A stretch of DNA of 64,000 bases from Tenacibaculum sp. (GCA_018456245.1 JAGYHQ010000002.1:18171-82170), one strand, 5' to 3'. Numbered from the stretch's first letter, positions 26,757-36,436 are shown. The notes: generated by a model from the sequence alone, not told the origin. Made by a program: numbers and translations.

Positions 26757-27923
26757 ATGTCAAAACTTCAAAAAAGCACACAAAGTATCGAGTTTGTAGA
26801 TTTTATTCCTGCAGAGCTCAAAGAGAATAAGACTTGGGAGGTGGTTTATTATATGAAACATCCTATTACAAAAGATTTAAAACGCATTCGACATAGAGTA
26901 AAGCCTTTAAAAAGCACTATTGAAAGGCGAAAACTAGCAAAACGAATGATTGTCAACATTAACAAAAAATTATATAGTGGTTGGAATAAATTTATAGAAG
27001 AAAGTAATACCAAATCGTTTGCTAAAGTTTTTGATGTTTTTGATACCTACCTAATGACTATTAAAAAACAAGTCAAAAAAGAAACATTGCGAAAAGATAC
27101 TTTGCGTTCCTACACAAGTTTTATAAATAACATAAAAAACTATCTGATAGAAAATAATTTACAAGACATTTTTGTACACGATTGGAACGAAGAATTATTA
27201 CAAAATTTTTTAGATGAAATATTTTTTGAGCGTGATAATTCAGCACGAACTCATAATAATTATCTGCGTTTTATAAATACCTTTTCTCTTTGGATGATTA
27301 AGCGAAAATACATCAATGTAAATCCTGCTACAAACATTGATAGAATTAAAGAAGGAACAAAAAAACGCATTGTCATATCACACAAAGACAGAGAAACAAT
27401 CTTAAACTATATGAAAGAAAATCACTATAACTATTATGTTTTATGTTACACAGCATTTTATACACTTATCCGAAGAACTGAAATTACAAAAATTTTAGTT
27501 TCAGATGTTTTCTTAAAAAACAGAATTATAAATATTAGAGCAGATATATCAAAAAATGGAAAAGAACAAGTTGTAACAATCCCTAAGCCACTTATAAATG
27601 TATTGATTGAGCATCTATCAAAAGCAAAAAACTCAGATTATTTATTTTCTGCCGATAATTTTATTCCGGGACCAACACAATTAAATCCGAAAAAAATATC
27701 TGATGAATGGGCAAAACTTCGTAGGAAGTTAAAATTTTCCGATAAATATCAGTGGTATTCTTTAAAAGATACAGGAATTACAAACTACTTAACATTAGGC
27801 TTACCATTAATAGATGTTAAGAACCAAGCAAGGCATCACTCTATAACTCAAACTGAAACTTACACGCCGAAAAACATCGTTAAAGCAGTTAAAAGTATTG
27901 AAAGTGCGAGTTTAGATTTTTAA
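26757..27923 (+). CDS. tyrosine integrase of the prophage
   Basis: A 388-residue tyrosine recombinase of the Bacteroidota prophage type. The N-terminal core-binding half is followed by a catalytic domain with a catalytic Arg in TLIRRTEITK (about 240). The second catalytic block reads WYSLKDTGIT instead of the usual HxLRHT, and RHHSITQTETY contains the second His and the Tyr nucleophile. It is the only sizeable + strand gene in the prophage and ends overlapping the stop of the convergent tail gene. Confidence 0.92.
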   Translation: MSKLQKSTQSIEFVDFIPAELKENKTWEVVYYMKHPITKDLKRIRHRVKPLKSTIERRKLAKRMIVNINKKLYSGWNKFIEESNTKSFAKVFDVFDTYLMTIKKQVKKETLRKDTLRSYTSFINNIKNYLIENNLQDIFVHDWNEELLQNFLDEIFFERDNSARTHNNYLRFINTFSLWMIKRKYINVNPATNIDRIKEGTKKRIVISHKDRETILNYMKENHYNYYVLCYTAFYTLIRRTEITKILVSDVFLKNRIINIRADISKNGKEQVVTIPKPLINVLIEHLSKAKNSDYLFSADNFIPGPTQLNPKKISDEWAKLRRKLKFSDKYQWYSLKDTGITNYLTLGLPLIDVKNQARHHSITQTETYTPKNIVKAVKSIESASLDF

Positions 27924-27940
27924 CCTAAAGTCTCACTTTC
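27900..27940. terminator. bidirectional terminator between integrase and late operon
   Basis: GAAAGTG...TTTAG (from 27900) pairs with CTAAA...CACTTTC (to 27940) around a T/A-rich centre. The stop codons of both convergent genes lie inside the hairpin. Confidence 0.65.
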
Positions 27941-29689
27941 AATTTCAACTTCCCAATATTCTTCTGATAGTCTACGTTTACGTATTTTCTTGTAAAGATG
28001 TTTTTTTCCATATTTAAATCGTCCATCTCCAATGCTAAAAGGTTCTACAACACTTACAGGAAACTTATCTTTATAAGTTTCAGAATTTAACCTAAAGTGT
28101 AGCCATTTTTTCCAAAACCTCTCGTAAATTTCATTAAGTAAATACGTTCTATTGGCAACTTTAGGAACGCTTACAGGTAATCCGTTCTGTAGCCCATCAT
28201 ATAAAAACAGTTTAAAATCGTTGGTATCATTATCCTTAAAAGCTGTAAAAATCTCATTTTTAGCTCTTATAGGCATAATTTCTAATTCCATATCAATTTT
28301 GGTAATATCTTCATCTCTAAAACCTTGTATATTACTTTGTACACCATTTTTTCCAACCCAAAAAGACTCATTACTTGTAATTAGTTTGTATAGTTTATTT
28401 TGGTTAAAAAATCGTTTCGGATTTTCAAGTTCAAAACGGCTTTCATCTCTAAAAGAAATATCTAAAAATTTACTTTCAATATAATTCATCGTAACTACAT
28501 TCTTATTAAAAGTAACCTCTAAATTAAGCCAGTTTTTAACTTTATTTAATAGTTTTCCAAAGGTCATTTTAGGCATAATTTCAGCTAAAGTAAAACTGTT
28601 AGGAAATTCATTTAATTGCCCATCTATAACCGAAAAATCAATCCTGTTAAATCTCTCAATATTACCAATTCCATTTGAAGGGTTGTCAGTACTCTTTCTC
28701 AATTTTAAAGATAAATACAATCTGCCTTTATCTTCATCATTTTTAACATTTATTATTAATGATTTTTTAATTCTATTTTCTGTAGAACTGTATAAAACCT
28801 TATCATTTTGTTTAATTACAAATTCAAAAACACTAATATCAACAGGAAACCTAAAAAATATTTTCATTTTATAAGAGCCTATTTTGTTTAATGAAAAATA
28901 TTCAGAATAATCAGCAATAACAAAACCAAGATTCCAAAGTTCGCTTGTGTTTTTAAATTGAAAAAAAGGAGGTAGTTCGGAACTAAATTTCTCTAAAAAT
29001 TTATCAGTGTACATAAGTAGTTTATTATTTGCTGTATCGCTCACAAAACTACCCTGCATTACCATTCCTGCACTTTCAAAGCCTGTTTTTAAAACACCCA
29101 GTAAATAAGGAAACGGAGTTAAAACATTTCTGTTTTTAGCAAGTGGTTTACCATCTTCAGTTACCCAAGAATTAGTAACAAACCTATCATTTTTATATTG
29201 ATTAACAAATCCTTCAAATTTTTCATATTTGGATTTTGATTTCAAGTCATTATCAATAACCATTGGGAAATTATAATTTACCTCTGGGTAACTTTTTGTA
29301 ATTACTTCTTTCGCATGACTTGTTATTGATTTTGTTTCAATAGCATCAAAAGGTAATTCATTCAATGGTGTATCTAACAATTCAATAGTTGTTTGCCCAT
29401 AATAAATAGTACCCTCTAAAGTGTTATTAGCAAATGACGTAATAATAAAATACGCATCCTCAAAATTATTATCTATTAGAAGTTTACCATAATGTTTTAG
29501 ATTGTAATTAGCACTATTCTCTAAATCTAAAAAACCAAGTTTTTCAGAAGTTTTATCATCAACTTTTTTTGAAAACGGCCAGGAGTAATTTTTTACAAAA
29601 AAATTATAGAATAACGGATTTTCTTCTACTAATGTAATTCTTGTTTCTGTTAAATTTAGTTCAAAATCTTTACCATAAAATACTATCAT
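27920..29689 (-). CDS. tail-tip/baseplate protein
   Basis: A 589-residue protein of a family found downstream of tape-measure genes in Bacteroidota siphophages. It contains a long N-terminal beta-rich part (LTETRITLVEENPLFYNFF) and a C-terminal segment rich in aromatic residues. No enzyme motif is visible. Its position as the last late gene, after the tape measure and the BACON protein, supports a baseplate or tail-tip role. It overlaps the BACON gene by 4 nt. Confidence 0.65.
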   Translation of the reverse strand: MIVFYGKDFELNLTETRITLVEENPLFYNFFVKNYSWPFSKKVDDKTSEKLGFLDLENSANYNLKHYGKLLIDNNFEDAYFIITSFANNTLEGTIYYGQTTIELLDTPLNELPFDAIETKSITSHAKEVITKSYPEVNYNFPMVIDNDLKSKSKYEKFEGFVNQYKNDRFVTNSWVTEDGKPLAKNRNVLTPFPYLLGVLKTGFESAGMVMQGSFVSDTANNKLLMYTDKFLEKFSSELPPFFQFKNTSELWNLGFVIADYSEYFSLNKIGSYKMKIFFRFPVDISVFEFVIKQNDKVLYSSTENRIKKSLIINVKNDEDKGRLYLSLKLRKSTDNPSNGIGNIERFNRIDFSVIDGQLNEFPNSFTLAEIMPKMTFGKLLNKVKNWLNLEVTFNKNVVTMNYIESKFLDISFRDESRFELENPKRFFNQNKLYKLITSNESFWVGKNGVQSNIQGFRDEDITKIDMELEIMPIRAKNEIFTAFKDNDTNDFKLFLYDGLQNGLPVSVPKVANRTYLLNEIYERFWKKWLHFRLNSETYKDKFPVSVVEPFSIGDGRFKYGKKHLYKKIRKRRLSEEYWEVEIESETLG

Positions 29690-31659
29690 AATTCTTCTTT
29701 ATTTTCAAATGTTAAAGTGAATGATTTTAAGAAATTATTTGTTTTAAATAATTCTAATTTTTTAGTGGTTGATTTTACCTTTCTTAAATTATTATTATGA
29801 CTTATATAAATGTTAGAAGAACGCAACATTTCACGCAACGAATTAATCTCATTATCTGAGTAAATATAACCTGTATTTACCGAGTATTTTTCACGTTCCT
29901 TAACTTCTAAAACAGATGTTTCTATAATTTTAAAATCCTTCCTAAAATCAAATGAATTGTCTTTAAAGTTTGAAGAGCTAACAAATTCCCCTGTACACTC
30001 AAAACAATCCCAACAACCCCATTTATTTTCCCAGTAAATAAATGTTTGTTCTTTATCTTCTGGTTTTATAACAACATTTACATCAACATTACTTACCGAA
30101 ATGGTAATTTCATCACCAACGTTCAAATTTAATGTTGTAACAGGTATAATAGCAGTATAAAAAGGCTCTATACTGTTATTAAAAGTGTATGTTTTTGTAA
30201 TAGCTCCATTAATTTTTATTGTATTAACAGGAACGTATTTACTTCCTAAAAAACTAAAATGTACAATACCATTTTTAGTACAAAAAATAGTTTGCGATTG
30301 TTCAGACAACCAATTTTTACTTAACGAAACCTTTGTTCCTTTAATAAATTGGATGTTCTGTAAATTAATCGTTTGCACATTTACATCAGCAAATAATTCC
30401 GTTTCATTAATTTCAAAATTTAATGGAATAGGGATGTAAGGCTTAAATAAACTAACTGTTTTATTAAAAGTAGGAGGTAGGTCACCAATCATACGTTTAG
30501 CTTCTAAACCTATACGCTTTTTAGCCACACCATTAAAAAATGGTAAATTATAGATAATCTCTTTGTATTCATTATAATTTGATGATACCTTTATTTGTAA
30601 GTGAGTGTCAGTACGTCCAGATGATACCTTTATAACATTATCATAATCATCAGTAAAATATAGTTTATCATTCTGTAAGGTTTCCTGTGCAAAGACATAC
30701 ACTTGTAATTTTACTTTTACAACTTTAATAACATCACCATTTCTTATAGATACACTTGCATAATAAGTACCAACTGATAAGTTATTTAAGTTATGTATTC
30801 CAATATCTAATACACCTACACCTTTACCTGCTGAAGTTTTTGAAAGTTTTATCCATGATTTATCAGCAGATGCCGTCCAGTTGTTTGATGAATTTAATTC
30901 AATACGTTTTGTAGGTGGGGTTATACCCGAAATAGTATATCCAAAATTTAAATTTAACGGAGTAGCATACAAATAATCAACTCCAGTTTCTGATTCTGAA
31001 ATAATAAGACTTACAGGTAATTTTGTTGTTGTAACGCCATCACTAATAGTAATATTAGCGGTATGTGTACCTACATTAATTCCGTTAGGAATAACAGAAA
31101 CTCTAAAATTACCATTACCACTCCCAGAAGTTTTAGAAACAGCTAACCAATTAGTGTTTTCTGTAACGGTCCAGGGATTTTCAGACGTAACATTAACATT
31201 AATAGCTGAAGGCACTGAGCCTCCTAATTTATAATTAAATGATAAATCTGCAGGAGTTACGTTTAATATTACAGCTTTACTAATTGATATGTTTACGGTA
31301 AATTCCCCAACAAGTGTTTTTCTTTGTTTCGGTTTCCAAGTATCAGGTGTATCATCACCATAATCAGGATTATCTGATATTTCTTCCGTATCAGGTAATA
31401 AACCCCAATTTTCAATTAAATATAGTTTAACTAATGCTTTATGATTTCCTATAGGTAGGTTATTTGCACTCGTATTTATATGTATTTTTGCAGAAGTACT
31501 TGTAAAACCAGAGCCATAAACCCAATTAACATTACTTTCAATTTCATAACTGTAATTTTCAAAAAGATATTCAGGTGCATCATAGGAAATAATCCTCGCA
31601 GGAGGTAAGCTTGTACCTTTTTTATAACTAAAATTTAAAACATTTGGTGTAATAGCCAT
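29686..31659 (-). CDS. BACON-repeat tail protein
   Basis: A 657-residue protein with BACON-like (Bacteroidetes-associated carbohydrate-binding) beta-sandwich repeats at about residues 1-130, 134-222 and 230-322. They show the pattern L-F-Y-...-G, W-x-V, W-L-x-S-x-x-S-G and I-x-I (for example NTNWLAVSKTSGSGNGNF). The C-terminal half has CWDCFEC (about 553-559) and is otherwise unassigned. BACON domains on phage tails are thought to contact host glycans. Located directly after the tape measure, it is a likely distal-tail or adhesion protein. Confidence 0.78.
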   Translation of the reverse strand: MAITPNVLNFSYKKGTSLPPARIISYDAPEYLFENYSYEIESNVNWVYGSGFTSTSAKIHINTSANNLPIGNHKALVKLYLIENWGLLPDTEEISDNPDYGDDTPDTWKPKQRKTLVGEFTVNISISKAVILNVTPADLSFNYKLGGSVPSAINVNVTSENPWTVTENTNWLAVSKTSGSGNGNFRVSVIPNGINVGTHTANITISDGVTTTKLPVSLIISESETGVDYLYATPLNLNFGYTISGITPPTKRIELNSSNNWTASADKSWIKLSKTSAGKGVGVLDIGIHNLNNLSVGTYYASVSIRNGDVIKVVKVKLQVYVFAQETLQNDKLYFTDDYDNVIKVSSGRTDTHLQIKVSSNYNEYKEIIYNLPFFNGVAKKRIGLEAKRMIGDLPPTFNKTVSLFKPYIPIPLNFEINETELFADVNVQTINLQNIQFIKGTKVSLSKNWLSEQSQTIFCTKNGIVHFSFLGSKYVPVNTIKINGAITKTYTFNNSIEPFYTAIIPVTTLNLNVGDEITISVSNVDVNVVIKPEDKEQTFIYWENKWGCWDCFECTGEFVSSSNFKDNSFDFRKDFKIIETSVLEVKEREKYSVNTGYIYSDNEINSLREMLRSSNIYISHNNNLRKVKSTTKKLELFKTNNFLKSFTLTFENKEEL

Positions 31660-31662
31660 ATT

Positions 31663-34600
31663 TTATTGAATTTTAGCACTTTCACGTGCATTACTTAATT
31701 TTATTTCTCTTGTTTTTAATTGCTCAATATTATCATCACCTATTAAGGCTGTAGCAATAATTCCGCTATCTAAATGATTATTTAAGCGTGTAATTTGTTC
31801 TAATAATAAAGCGTTCATATTATTGTCGGATGAAGTTGTAACAAAATCACTACTTGCAGTTTCATTAGTTTGTGACGTATGCCCACCTTCATAATAACCT
31901 TTAATATTAGCTTTACGTTCATTTTCAAGCCAAGTAATAGTTGGTGCATATTTAGGGCTTTGCGTCATAAATTTTGGTGCAACCCATTCATCATCGTGTA
32001 CAACACCAGTTACTGCTCCAAATTCATCATTGTAAATTGCTTGGGAGCCTGTATAACCACCGTAATAATATCCTTTAGGAGCCGATGTACTTTTTATTTT
32101 ATTAACAGAAGCTAAACCACTTGCCAATACAGTTGCTGTACTAACAATTTTCGAGGCAGTAGCAAAAGGCTCTGGTAAAACTGATTTAGTTGTCCAAACT
32201 TCAGTAACCCCTTGGTAAGTGTTTATGGTAGCTTGTGCTATCGCTGCAGCCTTTCCTGCAGCAGTATGCTCTCCTAATAATTTAGCTATACCACCAAACA
32301 TGTTAGCGTATTCTTGGCTTCGTTGCTTATTAACCAAAAATTCTCTTTGTTTAGATTCTTCATCTAATTTAGCTTTATTTTCTTGGAATATTCTTTCTGT
32401 TTTCTCTGTTTTTAATCTATACTTTTTATTTATTTCTGCTTTTAATTTTTCTGCTCCTTCATAATTTTTAACTTTTTCAAGCTCCTTGTTTCTTGCAATA
32501 TCTATTTCAATTAATGCAATTGCACGAGTTTTTTCAAGTAATCTTAATTCTCGATTTTCTTTATTTTGTTCTTCATTAGCCAACCTATCATATTTTTCCT
32601 CTTCATCAGCAATTCTATTTTCATCTTCAATTGCTTTTAATTCTTCTCTAAATTCAGCAGCTCGTTGTTTTTTAAGCTCTTGTTTTTCAAGAGCCTTTTC
32701 ATTTTCAAGTTGGGTAATAGCATCTTCACGTTGGGTTATTTGCTCAAGAGTTAGCAGTTTTTTATCCTCTTCTGACAGTGTGTATTTTTCTATTTCCTTA
32801 GCATACTTGTTATCTATTTCAGCAAGTTCTCTATCTATACCTTGTTTTGCTCGTAATTCGCGTTCCTCACGTTTTTGTTTTAATAACGCATTAATTTCTT
32901 CTTCAGCTTTATTAAATAACTCTTTTTTCTTTTCTAAAAACCTACGTTTCTTTGCTAATCGTTTTTTTCTTTCTTCTTCTAGTTTTTCTTTTTCTTCTTC
33001 CGTAAGTTCTTTATCCTTGTTATTTCCATTACCCGTATTATCAGGGTTTATTCCAGTATTTTTATTTAGTTCTTTTTCTAACTTAATACTAGAACCTTCT
33101 TTAATTTTTTGTAATTCATTGTAATAAGATTTAGCTTCAGATAATTTTTCTTCATAAGCTTCTTTAGTTCCTAAAAACTTATCTAATAAACTTGCATTAG
33201 CTATTTTTTTCTCTAAACGTTCTATGTTTTGTCCTGCTGAAATTAATAAATGTTCAGCTTCTTTTTGGGCATCGGCATTAAATTTCTTAACACTTTCAGA
33301 AACGTGTTGTACAGCTTTAGTTGTTCCTTCAACTCCTGCTTTTTTTTTCAATGTTTCAAGTGAAGTAGTCATTTGTTTAATACCAACTAAAATACCAGAC
33401 ATCACCTCTTTTCCAACAGCTTTAATATCTGCTAACATTGAAGGAAAACCGCTACCAGACGCATCAAATAAATCAGCCATTGCAGTTTCTAAATTCCTGT
33501 TAGCACGGCTTAACCGTTCTGTAGCTTCTTCGCTTTCTGTTAGTTGGTCATTTTGCTTGTCAAGTGCTGTATTTAATTGTTTTACAATTTCTTCAAAGCC
33601 TCCTGCATCTTCTCCTGCACCTTTAAAAACATCAGCAATTAGTTGTTGTTGCTGCTGAAAATTTAAACCAACATTATTAGCTTCTTTTATAATTTCTTCT
33701 AATGCTTGTTTTGTAGTTTTCGTTCCGTTTTTTAATCCTTTAGCAATTTCATCGGTAAACTTCTGCCCAAAAGCATTACTCAAAGCATCTCTTTGAGTTT
33801 TAGTCATTTCTTTTAATGACAGGTTAGCTTCTTTTATAGTATCTAATAATTTATCAGAAAAAACACCTCCTTTTGCTTCTTGTGTAGCAATTTTTACAAA
33901 TTCTTCAGCCGAATAACCTGCATTTTTAAACTGAATAGGGTATTCCCTTATTTTCTCTAAAAAATCTCCATTCACATCAGCTCCTTTAACAAACCCTTTT
34001 TCTATAAGATTAAGGGCTTCATTAAATGAAATTTCCATTTGTTTTGATAGGGTAGTAGCTCCTTTTAAAACCTCGTTAAAATCCTTATTAAAAGTATCGG
34101 CAACTCCTTGTACATTAGCTCTAAATGTTGATAATTCTTCGCCTTTTAAATTAGTAAATTTTTCAGTAAGTTTAATACTTTCAGAAATAGCAATATTGTA
34201 ATCTAACCACATTTTACCAGCTCCTAAAACCGCTGTAATTCCAGCAATCGTAGCACCAATAGGTGTAGTAATAAATGCCCATGCAGCCTTTGTTACTCCT
34301 TTTATACCTGTGGTAATACCATTAAACCCTTTCTTTACCAAATCCATATCGCCACACAAAAAACCTCTCATTAATTTTTGATAACCATTTTTCAAATCAT
34401 CAATAACACAAACTTGTTTACCAACACTTTCACTTATATCATCATATTTCGTTTTGGTATCGGCAAGTTGTTTGTTAAGTCGTTTAAATTCATCCGAATT
34501 AATATCAGTTTTTTGTAACTCTTTCTGTAAACGATTTATTTTGTTATTTAGCCCATCAAGGGTATGTTCATTTTCTTCTAAAAGTTCATTAGTATCATGA

Positions 34601-34980
34601 ATTTCTTTTTGTATTCGCTCATAACTTGCTTTGGCTTGGTCAAGTTCCTTTTTCGTTTCAGCAAACTTGGGGTCAGTAGTTTCAAGTTTACTTAACTCTT
34701 TTTGTAGGCGTTTTATTTTCAGAGTAGTTCCTTCAAGAGTAGTTTCATTTTCTCGTAAAGCATTACTCTGATTATCAATAGCAGTTTTAATTTCATCATA
34801 ACGCTTTCGTGCCTTGTCAAGTTCCTTTATTTTTTCTTGAAATTTAGGATCTTTTTCATTTAAGTGTCGAAGTTGACTTCTTAATTCGCCAATAGACTTC
34901 CCAACGCCCCCAAGGGTGTCTTTTACTTCTTTACCATTAATGTAAATAGATAACTGACGAGTGATTTTCTTATCTGCCAT
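31663..34980 (-). CDS. tail tape measure protein
   Basis: A 1105-residue tape-measure protein. It begins with three tandem heptad-rich units of about 55-60 residues (around 28-90, 91-145, 146-190; each with RLQKEL.. / ..KxLDxAKxxYExI). Hydrophobic, glycine-rich stretches (about 225-250, FITTPIGATIAGITAVLGAG) and a long charged coiled coil (about 690-900) follow. Length sets tail length, roughly 160 nm by the usual 0.15 nm per residue rule. It is the first gene of a late unit with its own late-promoter box at 35041-35055. Confidence 0.92.
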   Translation of the reverse strand: MADKKITRQLSIYINGKEVKDTLGGVGKSIGELRSQLRHLNEKDPKFQEKIKELDKARKRYDEIKTAIDNQSNALRENETTLEGTTLKIKRLQKELSKLETTDPKFAETKKELDQAKASYERIQKEIHDTNELLEENEHTLDGLNNKINRLQKELQKTDINSDEFKRLNKQLADTKTKYDDISESVGKQVCVIDDLKNGYQKLMRGFLCGDMDLVKKGFNGITTGIKGVTKAAWAFITTPIGATIAGITAVLGAGKMWLDYNIAISESIKLTEKFTNLKGEELSTFRANVQGVADTFNKDFNEVLKGATTLSKQMEISFNEALNLIEKGFVKGADVNGDFLEKIREYPIQFKNAGYSAEEFVKIATQEAKGGVFSDKLLDTIKEANLSLKEMTKTQRDALSNAFGQKFTDEIAKGLKNGTKTTKQALEEIIKEANNVGLNFQQQQQLIADVFKGAGEDAGGFEEIVKQLNTALDKQNDQLTESEEATERLSRANRNLETAMADLFDASGSGFPSMLADIKAVGKEVMSGILVGIKQMTTSLETLKKKAGVEGTTKAVQHVSESVKKFNADAQKEAEHLLISAGQNIERLEKKIANASLLDKFLGTKEAYEEKLSEAKSYYNELQKIKEGSSIKLEKELNKNTGINPDNTGNGNNKDKELTEEEKEKLEEERKKRLAKKRRFLEKKKELFNKAEEEINALLKQKREERELRAKQGIDRELAEIDNKYAKEIEKYTLSEEDKKLLTLEQITQREDAITQLENEKALEKQELKKQRAAEFREELKAIEDENRIADEEEKYDRLANEEQNKENRELRLLEKTRAIALIEIDIARNKELEKVKNYEGAEKLKAEINKKYRLKTEKTERIFQENKAKLDEESKQREFLVNKQRSQEYANMFGGIAKLLGEHTAAGKAAAIAQATINTYQGVTEVWTTKSVLPEPFATASKIVSTATVLASGLASVNKIKSTSAPKGYYYGGYTGSQAIYNDEFGAVTGVVHDDEWVAPKFMTQSPKYAPTITWLENERKANIKGYYEGGHTSQTNETASSDFVTTSSDNNMNALLLEQITRLNNHLDSGIIATALIGDDNIEQLKTREIKLSNARESAKIQ

Positions 34981-35018
34981 AAAAAAAAGTTTGCAAAATT
35001 TTATTCTTAAAACTTATG

Positions 35019-35055
35019 CAAACTTTCAATTTTTTATGTTGTTAAAATAGGACAA
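35019..35055 (-). promoter_or_regulatory. phage late-promoter element P1 (tape measure unit)
   Basis: On the - strand: TTGTCCTATTTTAAC (35041-35055), 18 nt, TTTG (35019-35022). The tape-measure ATG follows 38 nt after TTTG. The leader also contains AGTTTGC...GCAAACT, an inverted repeat. Confidence 0.8.
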
Positions 35056-35060
35056 TATTT

Positions 35061-35387
35061 TTATATCAAAAAAGAAACATTTATAATGTAAATCCAAAAC
35101 CAAACACCAAACAACCCTGTAATAAAATAACCGATTGCTTTTCTTCTATTTCTTTTTTTACTTTCGGCACTAATAGGAAATTTTTCTGGCATACTACAAG
35201 AATAACCATTAAATGCTTTGAGGCGTTCTTCTGTTTGTTTATTCCAGTTGATATACCCTCTATAAATAACCCATAAACATCCTAATATAGGCACAAAAAT
35301 ACTAATTTCAATAGCCCATAATAGTTTTACCCATACATATTCTTTTACGATTCTTGGATAATCTTCTATGTTATAAATTGTTTCCAT
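35061..35387 (-). CDS. two-helix membrane protein of unknown function
   Basis: A 108-residue protein with two predicted transmembrane helices (about residues 20-42 and 88-107) and a basic loop between them. I recognise no family. It starts at the stop codon of yafQ (shared bases), so it belongs to the same transcript. Being in a late unit next to a toxin, it may be a superinfection-exclusion or accessory protein, but nothing in the sequence proves this. Confidence 0.55.
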   Translation of the reverse strand: METIYNIEDYPRIVKEYVWVKLLWAIEISIFVPILGCLWVIYRGYINWNKQTEERLKAFNGYSCSMPEKFPISAESKKRNRRKAIGYFITGLFGVWFWIYIINVSFLI

Positions 35388-35656
35388 TATTTAAATAATT
35401 CAGAGTGTGTACCTAAACGAATCAATAATAAATCATTATTTATTTTTTCATAAATTAATACTAAATCAGGTTTAATATGACAATCTCTACAACCTTGATA
35501 ATTTCCTTTCAATGCGTGGTCACAATACTTTTGTGGTAATTCTTTATCATTTATAAGAAAATGTAAAACTTCAACCCACGAATCAGAGACTAACTCCAAA
35601 TAATGCTTTTTTAAGTCCCTTTTAAATTTGCCAGATAATACTAATTCTCTACTCAT
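35387..35656 (-). CDS. yafQ: YafQ-type mRNA interferase toxin
   Basis: An 89-residue RelE-superfamily toxin of the YafQ branch. It has LSGKFKRDLK near the N-terminus, CRDCHIKPDLVLIY (catalytic His and Asp region, about 56-69) and the C-terminal LGTHSELF with the catalytic His. YafQ cleaves mRNA on the ribosome. It overlaps the antitoxin gene by 8 nt, and its intact motif suggests an active toxin. Confidence 0.93.
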   Translation of the reverse strand: MSRELVLSGKFKRDLKKHYLELVSDSWVEVLHFLINDKELPQKYCDHALKGNYQGCRDCHIKPDLVLIYEKINNDLLLIRLGTHSELFK

Positions 35657-35933
35657 TTGCTATTTTTTTCATTGCTTGTAAAGCATCTTCCAAAGTACCA
35701 TAACGCTCAGCTGTTGCGTATTCTCGCCTTGCATCCTCTATTGCTTGTTTAGTTTCCTCATTAGGTTCTCTCACTTGTTCCCAATCTAAACTTAAAGGTA
35801 TTGCTCGGGTATGTGCCACTTGTTTTAAAAATAGCCTAATAGCTTGTGCTGGTGATATTCCGTAACTATCAAAAACACTAAAAGCGGTTTCTTTTAATTC
35901 TTCATCTAATCTTATATTATAACTTGCTTGCAT
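35649..35933 (-). CDS. dinJ: DinJ/RelB antitoxin
   Basis: A 94-residue antitoxin with the ribbon-helix-helix N-terminus of DinJ (YNIRLDEELKETAFSVF, then GISPAQAIRLFLKQ) and an acidic C-terminal tail that would wrap the toxin. It precedes yafQ with overlapping ends. The promoter contains a perfect palindrome (35953-35976), consistent with autorepression. Unlike the surrounding late genes, it therefore has a host-type promoter of its own. Confidence 0.92.
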   Translation of the reverse strand: MQASYNIRLDEELKETAFSVFDSYGISPAQAIRLFLKQVAHTRAIPLSLDWEQVREPNEETKQAIEDARREYATAERYGTLEDALQAMKKIANE

Positions 35934-35952
35934 TGTATTGTTTTTTAATTAC

Positions 35953-35993
35953 ATTGTATTACAAATGTAATACAATATTTTAAATATAACAAA
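35953..35993 (-). promoter_or_regulatory. host-type promoter and operator of dinJ-yafQ
   Basis: ATTGTATTACA (35953-35963) and TGTAATACAAT (35966-35976) are perfectly complementary with a 2-nt centre. On the - strand TACATTTG (35962-35969) is the -7 box inside this palindrome, and TTTG (35990-35993) lies 20 nt upstream as -33. Confidence 0.82.
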
Positions 35994-36368
35994 CTAAAAA
36001 GTAACTATTTTCATCATTTGCTCCCCACGAATTTCAGCAATATCATCAGCAAGTTGTTCCAAAACATTTGCTTCTGTTATGGATTTATTCAAAAAGCCCT
36101 GTTGCTTATATAAGCGAAGTTTCAAACCATTGCTACGCACTCCATCAAAACCAAAATGATGCTTAAACCCATAATGTGGCATTTTAATAACTAAACGCTG
36201 AAGTTCGGTGCCGTCCATTTTTGCTAATACGGTACTTTTTAAAATTGCAGAATTTCCCTGTGTAGTCTCAAACCCTCTCTTTACTAAATTTCGCAAGGCA
36301 CTACGTAATTTTCGTGCTGCCTTTCTACCTGCTTGTTGCTCTAATATTTTCTGTTCGTTAAAGTCCAT
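35994..36368 (-). CDS. phage structural/assembly protein of unknown function
   Basis: A 124-residue basic protein (AGRKAARKLRSALRNLVKRG near the N-terminus), ending VTF. It resembles small minor-tail or head-tail joining proteins in position (between terminase and tape measure), but no family is clear. It is the first gene of a late unit, with promoter element P2 just upstream. The stop lies at the very edge of the dinJ -33 box, so transcripts overlap. Confidence 0.6.
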   Translation of the reverse strand: MDFNEQKILEQQAGRKAARKLRSALRNLVKRGFETTQGNSAILKSTVLAKMDGTELQRLVIKMPHYGFKHHFGFDGVRSNGLKLRLYKQQGFLNKSITEANVLEQLADDIAEIRGEQMMKIVTF

Positions 36369-36386
36369 GTTACTAATAATATATGG

Positions 36387-36423
36387 CTAAAATAAACCCA
36401 CAATATGCCTTAAGATAGGACAT
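36387..36423 (-). promoter_or_regulatory. phage late-promoter element P2
   Basis: On the - strand: ATGTCCTATCTTAAG (36409-36423), 18 nt, TTAG (36387-36390; one mismatch to TTTG). The next ATG is 18 nt downstream, at 36368. It lies in the 68-bp gap between the terminase stop and that gene. Confidence 0.7.
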
Positions 36424-36436
36424 CATATTTAATAGG

